Source of the DNA: Spirochaetaceae bacterium
GTDB lineage: Bacteria > Spirochaetota > Spirochaetia > Spirochaetales_E > Spirochaetaceae_B
NCBI GenBank assembly: GCA_003249275.1
Contig: QKJO01000113.1
Location: 1 to 12,553 of the forward strand
Reading direction: 5' to 3'
Length of the DNA: 12,553 bases
Every line of letters begins with the position of its first letter. The stretch's first letter is position 1. Under the pieces are notes generated by a model. The model was not told where the DNA came from. It saw only the letters and a list, made by a program, of their open reading frames with translations, and made no database searches. Positions 7,100 to 12,553 of this stretch are shown one piece after another. A program made the position numbers and the translations under genes.

Positions 7100-8629
7100 T
7101 CAGTTCACTCCTTCATTTTCGGGCATGGATCCGGCCATCATAAGGCCGATATCATCCATATCGCAGTCCGTCGGATCTACAATACCCATAAAACGTCCTT
7201 CGAACATGACGGCGATTTTATCGCACACCTGGAAGAGTTCCTCCAGGTCTTCGGATACCAGAAGAACCGCGCCGCCTCTGTCCCTGCAGACAATAAGCTG
7301 GGTCCGGATATATTCAGCCGCCCCGACGTCCAGACCATAGGTGGGATGAGCGGCGATGAGAACATCGGGCTGAGCCGAAATTTCGCGTCCGAGGATAAGC
7401 TTCTGTATGTTTCCTCCCGAGAGATTCTTGACGGGAGTACTGATGGAGGCGGCATCCACATTGTAGTCGTTCACAAGCTGGGAAGCGTGCTTTCTGATGA
7501 GCGGATAGTTCATCAGGGTTCTGATACTGAATGGTTTTTTATGATGCTGCTTGAGGACCGAATTCTCAAAAAGCTGAAGGGTGGCAACAGTTCCGTGTTT
7601 GATTCGCTCTTCGGGAACATGGGTGATCCCCTTGTTGTGGATCTTCCGCGCCGAATTATTGGTGATGTCCTCGCCGCTGAGAAGGACTTTGCCGCTAATC
7701 ACATGCCTGAGACCGGTAATGGCTTCCACCATCTCTCTCTGGCCGTTTCCCGAAACTCCGGCCACACCGAGAATCTCGTTTTTATGAAGGGTGAAGGAAA
7801 GGTCGTTGACGATGGGGAGGTTCTGATCGCTATTGACGTTGAGGTGACTCACGTCCAGAATCGTTTCTCCCGGGACGAGTTCGCACTTGTCGAAGCAGGT
7901 GGTGATCTCCCGGCCGATCATCATTCTGGCCAGGTCCTTCTGGGTTACGTCTTTGATATCCGCACTTCCCGTGACCACGCCTTTGCGCATGACCATGACG
8001 GAACTGCAGATGGCCATAATCTCTTCCAGTTTATGGCTGATGAGGATGACCGAATGGCCTTCGCTGCTCATTTTTCTGAGGATTTCAAAAAGATCATCCG
8101 CCTCCTGGGGAGTCAGTACGGATGTGGGTTCGTCCATGATTAAAAGGTCCGCATTCCTGAACAGGGCCTTGAGGATTTCCACCCTTTGCTGTTCTCCCGC
8201 CGAAAGCTCCCAGATCTTCTTGTCCGGGTCTACTTCCAGACCGAAGCGCTCCGAGTACTCCCTGATTTTTTTTCTCATGAATTTCTGGGGAAAGAAGAAG
8301 GGTGCTTCATCATAGCCCAGAGCGATATTCTCAAGCACCGAATGTTTCTGAACCAGCATGAAATGCTGATGAATCATTCCAATACCGGCATGCATGCTGT
8401 CTTTCGGGTTTCTGAGGCGTATCTCTTTGTCGTTTATCAAAACCTGACCTTCGTCGGGCAGGTAGAGCCCGTAAAGGATATTCATCAAGGTTGTTTTACC
8501 GGCTCCGTTTTCACCGAGGAGTCCCAAAATTTCGCCGCCTCTGATGTTGAGGTCGACATTCTGGTTGGCCTTGACTCCTATGAAGGATTTGGATATTCCC
8601 TTCATTTCAAGTTTTTTAATTGTTCTCAC
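7100..8629 (-). CDS. ABC transporter ATPase, two fused nucleotide-binding domains
   Basis: This is the cytoplasmic ATPase of a BMP-type purine/nucleoside importer (NupO/YufO-like), with 509 residues and tandem NBDs like RbsA/MglA. NBD1 is complete: Walker A G39-ENGAGKTT, Q-loop Q88, signature LSAGEQQ (142-148), Walker B LLIMDEP (162-168, catalytic E167) and switch H199. NBD2 is degenerate in the manner of this subfamily: 'GVSGNGQRE' (291-299) replaces Walker A, the signature LSGGN (403-407) is kept, and Walker B reads 'DVLIAAHPTYGLDVG' with no Asp-Glu pair. Sugar ATPases have DEPT here, whereas A-x-PT is usual for nucleoside-type systems. The start is GTG at 8629, with GGAG (8637-8640) 7 bases upstream; the ATG at codon 9 lacks a ribosome site. 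Confidence 0.93.
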   Translation of the reverse strand: MRTIKKLEMKGISKSFIGVKANQNVDLNIRGGEILGLLGENGAGKTTLMNILYGLYLPDEGQVLINDKEIRLRNPKDSMHAGIGMIHQHFMLVQKHSVLENIALGYDEAPFFFPQKFMRKKIREYSERFGLEVDPDKKIWELSAGEQQRVEILKALFRNADLLIMDEPTSVLTPQEADDLFEILRKMSSEGHSVILISHKLEEIMAICSSVMVMRKGVVTGSADIKDVTQKDLARMMIGREITTCFDKCELVPGETILDVSHLNVNSDQNLPIVNDLSFTLHKNEILGVAGVSGNGQREMVEAITGLRHVISGKVLLSGEDITNNSARKIHNKGITHVPEERIKHGTVATLQLFENSVLKQHHKKPFSIRTLMNYPLIRKHASQLVNDYNVDAASISTPVKNLSGGNIQKLILGREISAQPDVLIAAHPTYGLDVGAAEYIRTQLIVCRDRGGAVLLVSEDLEELFQVCDKIAVMFEGRFMGIVDPTDCDMDDIGLMMAGSMPENEGVN

Positions 8630-8643
8630 AATAATTCTCCATG

Positions 8644-8678
8644 GAATGTTTGCATTATCATACCCTTGTTTGCCCGGT
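8644..8678 (-). promoter_or_regulatory. Possible internal promoter for the ATPase-permease genes
   Basis: After the intra-operon terminator the minus strand shows TTCAAT followed, 16 bp later, by TATGAT that merges into TATGATAATG, about 30 bp before the GTG start. Matches are moderate. It would allow the transporter core to be made when the terminator stops reading from the binding-protein promoter. Exact positions within the interval are approximate. Confidence 0.3.
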
Positions 8679-8688
8679 ATTGAATACC
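8676..8688. repeat. Perfect 13-bp palindrome upstream of the ATPase gene
   Basis: GGTATTGAATACC is a perfect 6+1+6 dyad. It overlaps the possible -35 element of the internal promoter, where an operator would be placed. The regulator is unknown. Confidence 0.4.
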
Positions 8689-8743
8689 TTGAATTGCATC
8701 GTATCTTGTCTGACCTTTTAAAAAAAGATGAGGTATAAAATTG

Positions 8744-8771
8744 AAAAAGGGACGCCTCGGCGTCCCTTTTT
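8744..8771 (-). terminator. Intra-operon intrinsic terminator after the binding-protein gene
   Basis: GGGACGC (8749-8755) pairs with GCGTCCC (8760-8766) around a 4-base loop, flanked by five A and five T so that the whole dyad is nearly perfect over 13 bp per arm. It begins 28 bp past the stop of the binding protein. On the minus strand the stem is followed by five T. It probably lowers expression of the ATPase and permeases relative to the binding protein. No plus-strand gene ends here. Confidence 0.85.
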
Positions 8772-8799
8772 CTCTCAAATTAAGAGATCAAGTCAAAGA

Positions 8800-9999
8800 T
8801 TATTGGGGAAGGGGAGTCGCAAAGTTGTCTACCTGATACATCATTTCTGCGAAAAGGTGACCGATAGAAGCGATCTCGCCAGCGGGAACTGTAACTTTTC
8901 CGGCCTGATCTTTGATGGGACCTGTGAAGGGATCAAATACTTCCCGGCCCTGTTTCATCTGATCATAGCGTTTCATAACCAGGTCATAAACGGAGATCTT
9001 TCCGAAATCTTTGGAGTCGGTCATGATGCCTTTCAGAGTGCTGACATATTTGGGATTGATTTTGTCGGTCATGGAAGCACCCAGTTCAACGGCATTCTCT
9101 TTCATCAGCCAGAGGATGTCATAGTTGGTCAGGTCTTCGGCTTTTCCGGCTTTGTAGTCAACCATGATCTGTTTGTAGATGACACCCCAGTCGGTCAGCT
9201 GACCGGAGATACAGGCGTCTTCACCATAGGACTGCATGGGGCTGTAGTGACTGAAGGCGTAAATTTTTTCACCCTTTTCCTGGTGCTCCTGAGCAACTTC
9301 GATAACGGTGGGAGTATCTTCTGTGAATGCAAGCATGTCGCATCCTTCGGAAATCAGAGCCTCGGAAGCTTCACGTGCCTTGTCGGGTCCGTACCAGGCA
9401 TATGTCCACTTTACGCTGATCTTGGCTTTGGGATTGACTTCCTTTACACCAAGGGCGAAAGCGTTCATGTGGCGGAACAGCTCGGGGATGGGGAAGGCGG
9501 CCACGTAACCGATTTTGTCGGTTTTGGTCATGGCACCGGCCATCAGACCGTTCATGTAGTAGATCTGGTACATATCACCCATGTAGGTTCCCATGTTCTT
9601 GGATCTTTTGAATCCGGAGGCATGGTAGAATTTAACATTGGGGTATTTGGCTGCAGCGGCTACTGTGTCATCCATATAACCAAAGCTGGTTGTGAAGATA
9701 ACTTCGCATTTCTGCTCCTGAACCATTCTGTCGATAAAACGTACGGCGTCTCCTTCGGGAACGCTTTCAACGGTTATGCTGTCGACCCAGGGGAGCTCTT
9801 GTTCAAGAAAGAGGCGGCCCTGTTCGTGAGCATAGGTCCAGCCGAAGTCTCCGGCGGGTCCGATGTATACAAAACCGACTTTTACTTTCTTTTCGCCGCT
9901 GTCGGAAGCAGCAGGTGCATCCTGCTTTCCTGCAGCAAAAAGCATGCTGGACATGAGCAGCATCAGAGCTGTCATCAGGATTGTCTGAAGTCTTTTCAT
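8800..9999 (-). CDS. BMP-family ABC substrate-binding protein, probable purine (adenine-type) binder
   Basis: This periplasmic solute-binding protein of the Bmp/PnrA superfamily delivers ligand to the importer encoded downstream. It has 399 residues. The N-terminus (1-23, 'MKRLQTILMTALMLLMSSML' then FAA) is a signal peptide with probable type I cleavage before GKQD; there is no lipobox cysteine, unlike many BMP proteins. Subfamily stretches are 'GPAGDFGWTYAHEQGR' (47-62), 'ESVPEGDAVRFI' (78-89), 'IFTTSFGYMDDT' (101-112), 'MTKTDKIGYVAAFPIPE' (157-173) and 'VNPKAKISVKWTYAWYGP' (188-205). These match the BMP branch with 'GWTY-H-GR' rather than the classical PnrA nucleoside branch. From memory, some members of that branch bind free adenine, which fits the neighbouring adenine deaminase; riboflavin (RfuA-like) is an alternative. 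AGGAG lies 7 bases before the ATG. Confidence 0.92.
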   Translation of the reverse strand: MKRLQTILMTALMLLMSSMLFAAGKQDAPAASDSGEKKVKVGFVYIGPAGDFGWTYAHEQGRLFLEQELPWVDSITVESVPEGDAVRFIDRMVQEQKCEVIFTTSFGYMDDTVAAAAKYPNVKFYHASGFKRSKNMGTYMGDMYQIYYMNGLMAGAMTKTDKIGYVAAFPIPELFRHMNAFALGVKEVNPKAKISVKWTYAWYGPDKAREASEALISEGCDMLAFTEDTPTVIEVAQEHQEKGEKIYAFSHYSPMQSYGEDACISGQLTDWGVIYKQIMVDYKAGKAEDLTNYDILWLMKENAVELGASMTDKINPKYVSTLKGIMTDSKDFGKISVYDLVMKRYDQMKQGREVFDPFTGPIKDQAGKVTVPAGEIASIGHLFAEMMYQVDNFATPLPQ

Positions 10000-10036
10000 T
10001 TTCTTTCTCCTAAGGATAGAATCACTTTATCATTAG

Positions 10037-10065
10037 ATTGTCTTTGTTCCTGAAGAGTTTGTCAA
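10037..10065 (-). promoter_or_regulatory. Promoter of the BMP binding protein / ABC importer operon
   Basis: On the minus strand a perfect TTGACA (10065 down to 10060) and GACAAT (10042 down to 10037) are separated by exactly 17 bp. The predicted start near 10030 gives a leader of about 30 bases with AGGAG. That leader is too short for a purine or FMN riboswitch. Confidence 0.7.
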
Positions 10066-10070
10066 CAACA

Positions 10071-10082
10071 GTATAATTATAC
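10071..10082. repeat. Perfect 12-bp palindrome next to the importer promoter
   Basis: GTATAATTATAC is perfectly self-complementary and lies 5 bp upstream of the -35 box of the importer operon. It could be an operator or an A/T-rich upstream element for RNA polymerase. Confidence 0.4.
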
Positions 10083-10084
10083 CC

Positions 10085-10111
10085 AAAAAAATGTCTGATC
10101 AATCAGTCAGA
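10085..10111 (-). terminator. Weak hairpin and T-run after the HTH-EIIA gene
   Basis: On the minus strand TCTGA and TCAGA (10107-10111 and 10094-10098) can pair around an 8-base loop, or CTGAT and ATCAG (within 10095-10106) around two bases, followed by C, A and seven T. The stem is short and A/T-rich, so termination would be weak. It is the only candidate between this gene and the importer promoter. Confidence 0.35.
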
Positions 10112-10186
10112 ACGAAACTTTCAGAGAATGGATTGGGTAAAATTTTATAAATATGCTACAAAAATGTATAGAATGGACGCGCGTTT

Positions 10187-10885
10187 CTATTTGTCCTGGA
10201 TCAGAAAATCTCTTTCCGCCTGGATAAAGTACTGAATGAACCCGCTCTTTTTTTTGATGCCTCTGAGAGTCTCGATGGCCCCCTCTTTCCGGAACACCTG
10301 GCTGATCTTGGACAGAATCCTGAGATGGACGACTTCGCTGTCCGAAATCAGCAGGAAGAAGAGATAGGTCAGCTCTCCGTCGAATGAAGAAAAGTCTACG
10401 CCTTTGTCGGAGACGCCGATGATGATCTTCGCCTCCCTGACAACCCGGGGAGATGCTTCCCGGATATGAGGGATGGCCACGCCGCTGCCTATGGATGTGG
10501 AAATAAGATCCTCCCTCTCCTTCAGCTTCTTTATAAAGTATTCCTTGTCCGAAATCAGATGGGATTCAAAGGCTTTTTCGGCCATCTCTCTGATGACTCC
10601 CTCCTGAGAGGTCGCTTTCAGGGGCAGGATGATATTCTCCTCATCGATGAGCCGGGACAGGGGAATAAAGTCATATTCCTTTTCTATAAGTCTGGAAAGG
10701 TCGTTCTGGGGGATGACTTCCATCTTGGAGGTGAGCCAGTCGTTGAGAGCCGGCTTGGAGAACCTCCATTGGTTGGCGATTTTTGCACAGGGGATTTCCT
10801 GGTTCTTGACCATTTTAAGGACTGTCTTGTCTGAGAGTTTCAGATATTCCGCAACTTCGGCCAGGGTCAGAATTTCATTTTCCAT
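10187..10885 (-). CDS. Excisionase-type HTH fused to PTS EIIA(Ntr/Fru)-like domain, putative regulator
   Basis: This 232-residue cytoplasmic protein has two domains. Residues 5-52 form an excisionase/MerR-like helix-turn-helix ('TLAEVAEYLKLSDKTVLKMV', then 'NQWRFSKPALNDWL'). Residues about 76-222 form an EIIA type-2 domain with phosphorylatable H140 in 'STSIGSGVAIPHIREA' and 'LRILSKISQVFRKEGAIETL' near the end. No EIIB or EIIC is fused or adjacent, so regulation rather than sugar uptake is likely: phosphorylation by HPr or an EI-type relay could control DNA binding (inference). Such fusions are familiar in spirochaetes, which often have incomplete PTS sets. The start at 10885 is favoured by AAGGA 8 bases upstream and by the promoter at 10917-10946; an in-frame ATG at 10939 lies upstream of the expected transcript. 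Confidence 0.9.
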   Translation of the reverse strand: MENEILTLAEVAEYLKLSDKTVLKMVKNQEIPCAKIANQWRFSKPALNDWLTSKMEVIPQNDLSRLIEKEYDFIPLSRLIDEENIILPLKATSQEGVIREMAEKAFESHLISDKEYFIKKLKEREDLISTSIGSGVAIPHIREASPRVVREAKIIIGVSDKGVDFSSFDGELTYLFFLLISDSEVVHLRILSKISQVFRKEGAIETLRGIKKKSGFIQYFIQAERDFLIQDK

Positions 10886-10916
10886 ACAAAAAGTCCTTAT
10901 AGTTCCGTTAGACTCT

Positions 10917-10946
10917 GTTATATTCCCTTGAAGGGGCAAAAATCAA
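10917..10946 (-). promoter_or_regulatory. Promoter of the HTH-EIIA gene
   Basis: On the minus strand TTGATT (10946 down to 10941) and TATAAC (10922 down to 10917) are 18 bp apart. The start would be near 10910, leaving about 25 bases of leader that includes the AAGGA ribosome site. This supports translation from 10885. Confidence 0.6.
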
Positions 10947-10951
10947 GGGAA
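10923..10951. repeat. 9-bp inverted repeat over the HTH-EIIA promoter (operator candidate)
   Basis: TTCCCTTGA (10923-10931) and TCAAGGGAA (10943-10951) are perfect inverted copies separated by 11 bases. One arm covers part of the -35 box and the other abuts the -10 box, so a bound dimer would block RNA polymerase. As RNA it could fold as a hairpin after the hydrolase gene, but no T-run follows on the minus strand, so a terminator is less likely. Confidence 0.55.
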
Positions 10952-10993
10952 ATGGTGCATCAGCGGAGGAAATTCATCTGAGGCCGGGAATTT

Positions 10994-12304
10994 CTACTTC
11001 CGGCTGAAGGGAAGCTGTGGGAGCAGACTGCGGCAGCGTTCCACATAGTCATCGGGAAAATACCAGCCCGGCAGGCTTTCCTGGGGCATGAGCCCTCGTT
11101 CTTCGGGTGTCAGATCCGTCGTCAGGCTCAATATAGCATCGCTGCTGACCCAGGGACTCTGGGTCAGATAGAAATGCCCCCCAGTTGCGGTGATATTGGG
11201 TGCATTGCTCACTTCCACAAGATCCAGTTTGTCATTGTTCTCATAGAATTCCCGGATGGCAGGGTCCCACTGCTTCTCTTTCATATACTGGCCCATCCGC
11301 GGTTCACCGTGAATGACATCGGCTCCTTTGAGGACAATATCCTTGGAGGATGTATACAGGGTTATTCTGTCTGTGAGGTCTGCAAGTCCCTCCAGAAGAT
11401 AGGTTCCGAAGAGTCCCCTGTCCATATCGCTGTTGGCCAGTACCACATTGCCGATCTTTCCACGCCGTCTGACTTCTTCCGGGGGCATGTCGCCGCTGGC
11501 GAGTTTCTTTTCATACAGGGTCTGGATTGTCATACCCGTACCCATGCTGTAGCCGAGAATATGGATCTTTTTGATGTCTTCCTGCTCTTCCAGAAAGTCC
11601 AGAAGAATGCGGAAGCTTCTGGTGGACTGGGTCGTTGCGTACAGATCCCTCATATAGGCGGTGTTATTGGGTGACGCGGGCCAGGCAAAGCAGATAAAAG
11701 CTCCCCTGTAGCCCATGTAATGCCACAATTCGGCGGACATGAGGATGGGATTGGCAAAGTTCACATTATAACCGTGTACAAAGATATAGACGTCTCCGGT
11801 TCCGCTTTTCGCGAGGCGGCTGCGGATTTCCGAAAGAAACCGTTCCCGGGGGTAGGGGGAGGGAACTTCATCTTTCTGAAGTGTTGAAAAGATGGTGACC
11901 GTATTGTCCAGTGCTCCGAAATCCTCCACATTCGTCATGCGCATTTTGGGACGGAAATTGTCCTTTCCGTCCTCATCGGAATTGAAGAAGGTCTGGTCTT
12001 CCCAGTCCAGGCGTCGGCTGGAAATTTCAACTGTTGCGACTCCGGCTCTCAGAGCCTCGGCACGCTGGGACTTGTAATAGGGTCTCTTTCCGCTGTCCGT
12101 TTCGGGAATCCTGTTGGTGACATATAAAAGGGGCAGCTGTTCTCTGTTGTCCAGGAAACCGCCGTCGGTAAAGGGATTATATTGTTCGTTGTTCATCACT
12201 GCCGGGGCGGGCATCCGTCTCAGCTTCTGAGGTTTAAAAGCAGCGCAGGAGCTCAGGACTGCAACAAGCAGAACGACCGCTGCCAGTCTTCTGTAAAAAT
12301 TCAT
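10994..12304 (-). CDS. Lipoprotein alpha/beta hydrolase, DUF900 type
   Basis: This 436-residue membrane-anchored serine hydrolase-like protein belongs to the DUF900/COG4782 group, whose substrates are not known. The N-terminus is a lipoprotein signal ('MNFYRRLAAVVLLVAVLSSC') with lipobox LSSC and lipidated C20. The hydrolase core begins at about 58 with 'PLLYVTNRIPETD', continues with 'DVYIFVHGYNVNFANP' (171-186, oxyanion-hole region) and the nucleophile elbow G251-Y-S253-M-G255. The probable acid is D322 in 'ITLYTSSKD' and the probable base H377 in 'TGGHFYL', followed by the usual SSDA stretch. The start at 12304 is chosen because the lipoprotein signal begins there; the ribosome site is weak. 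An in-frame ATG at 12424 would overlap the divergent aminotransferase start and bury the signal. It stands alone, divergent from the aminotransferase. Confidence 0.88.
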   Translation of the reverse strand: MNFYRRLAAVVLLVAVLSSCAAFKPQKLRRMPAPAVMNNEQYNPFTDGGFLDNREQLPLLYVTNRIPETDSGKRPYYKSQRAEALRAGVATVEISSRRLDWEDQTFFNSDEDGKDNFRPKMRMTNVEDFGALDNTVTIFSTLQKDEVPSPYPRERFLSEIRSRLAKSGTGDVYIFVHGYNVNFANPILMSAELWHYMGYRGAFICFAWPASPNNTAYMRDLYATTQSTRSFRILLDFLEEQEDIKKIHILGYSMGTGMTIQTLYEKKLASGDMPPEEVRRRGKIGNVVLANSDMDRGLFGTYLLEGLADLTDRITLYTSSKDIVLKGADVIHGEPRMGQYMKEKQWDPAIREFYENNDKLDLVEVSNAPNITATGGHFYLTQSPWVSSDAILSLTTDLTPEERGLMPQESLPGWYFPDDYVERCRSLLPQLPFSRK

Positions 12305-12367
12305 AGGCTTGATTCTATGGATAAACAATGATTTAGAAAAGGGTAAATTTGTCAGCAGATTGTGAAA

Positions 12368-12397
12368 TTGACCGAATCCTGATAAAGTAGGGACAAT
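12368..12397 (+). promoter_or_regulatory. Candidate promoter of the aminotransferase gene
   Basis: TTGACC (12368-12373) and GACAAT (12392-12397) are 18 bp apart. Transcription would start near 12404, giving a short leader with AAGGAG (12411-12416). The -10 hexamer is identical to that of the importer promoter. I saw no convincing minus-strand promoter for the hydrolase in this 118-bp gap. Confidence 0.5.
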
Positions 12398-12422
12398 TTG
12401 AAGCACCCCTAAGGAGTATTCC

Positions 12423-12553
12423 ATGGCCGTATCACAGAAAATTCAGGAAATGCAGGCGAATTCCTCATTCATCAGGAAAATGTTTGAAACCGGCAGCCGG
12501 CTCAAAGCCGAATTCGGCGCCGAGAATGTATTTGATTTTTCAATTGGAAATCC
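12423..12553 (+). CDS. PLP-dependent class I/II aminotransferase, N-terminal fragment (cut by window edge)
   Basis: Only the first 43 codons and two bases of the next are visible. The translation starts 'MAVSQKIQEMQANSSFIRKM', continues with 'LKAEFGAENVFDFSIGNP', and matches the opening of aspartate/tyrosine-type aminotransferases of fold type I. These place a glycine-asparagine-proline turn after the first helix ('FDFSIGNP'). Such enzymes move amino groups between amino acids and 2-oxo acids using pyridoxal phosphate; the catalytic lysine and substrate-determining residues lie outside the window. AAGGAG (12411-12416) is 6 bases before the ATG. The gene is divergent from the lipoprotein hydrolase. 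The family call is good; substrate is unknown. Confidence 0.75.
   Translation, partial: MAVSQKIQEMQANSSFIRKMFETGSRLKAEFGAENVFDFSIGN

Noticed and set aside
7064..8143. Long open frame on the plus strand, antisense to the ABC ATPase gene
   Set aside because: The minus strand carries all ABC ATPase motifs. The antisense product resembles no family and looks like a by-product of codon usage.
8728..10053. Long open frame on the plus strand, antisense to the BMP binding-protein gene
   Set aside because: The opposite strand encodes a complete family protein with signal peptide, ribosome site and promoter. The antisense frame has no recognisable domain and no ribosome site, and reads through the terminator hairpin.
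10000..10060. Possible purine or FMN riboswitch ahead of the importer operon
   Set aside because: The predicted leader is only about 30 bases and no conserved three-way junction or FMN-box elements are visible. The same holds for the 15-base leader of ade.
10177..10184. ACGCGCGT palindrome after the HTH-EIIA stop codon
   Set aside because: Eight bases only, no T-run follows and no promoter is adjacent, so it is too short to support a terminator or operator.
1..12553. Mobile elements, CRISPR arrays, toxin-antitoxin or defence genes
   Set aside because: I looked for transposase or integrase motifs, spaced direct repeats, tRNA-like ends and small gene pairs and saw none. Gene content is metabolic and regulatory throughout.

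Overview
The window reads as chromosomal DNA of a free-living member of the Spirochaetota. This is an inference from gene content and style, not from a marker gene. The clues are an excisionase-type HTH fused to a PTS EIIA(Ntr)-like domain, a BMP-family purine transporter cassette, a binding protein whose mature end follows the 'FAAGKQD' style common in Spirochaeta-like genomes, and an aminotransferase N-terminus of the type found in treponemes and clostridia. Base composition is moderate and even. I see no tRNA, rRNA, CRISPR array, insertion sequence or phage gene. The genes are densely packed and no gene-free stretch exceeds about 190 bases.

Layout. (1) 1-1219, plus strand: the 3' part of phoU, then phoB, the end of a phosphate-response operon whose earlier genes lie left of the window. 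(2) 1225-3022, minus strand: a small SpoIIAA/STAS-like protein followed by an exported multicopper oxidase. The oxidase converges on phoB with only 5 bp between the stops. (3) 3168-5000, plus strand: adenine deaminase, divergent from the STAS-like gene and ending at a bidirectional terminator. (4) 5072-9999, minus strand: a BMP-type ABC importer in the order binding protein, fused double ATPase, permease, permease. A strong hairpin terminator sits between the binding protein and the ATPase. (5) 10187-10885, minus strand: the HTH-EIIA fusion regulator, with a 9-bp inverted repeat wrapped around its promoter. (6) 10994-12304, minus strand: a lipoprotein alpha/beta hydrolase of the DUF900 type. 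(7) 12423 to the end, plus strand: the first 43 codons of a class I/II PLP-dependent aminotransferase, divergent from the hydrolase.

How the parts fit. The best functional unit is purine salvage: the importer (4) probably brings in adenine or another purine, and the neighbouring adenine deaminase (3) converts adenine to hypoxanthine plus ammonia. The two transcription units are convergent, so they are linked by position rather than by one mRNA. The PhoU/PhoB end belongs to phosphate homeostasis. The multicopper oxidase, STAS-like protein and hydrolase have no clear functional link to their neighbours.

I did not find a clearly new multi-gene system. The most interesting signals are regulatory: the inverted repeat over the HTH-EIIA promoter, perfect short palindromes upstream of the binding protein and of the ATPase, the intra-operon terminator, and a possible leaderless start of the oxidase.
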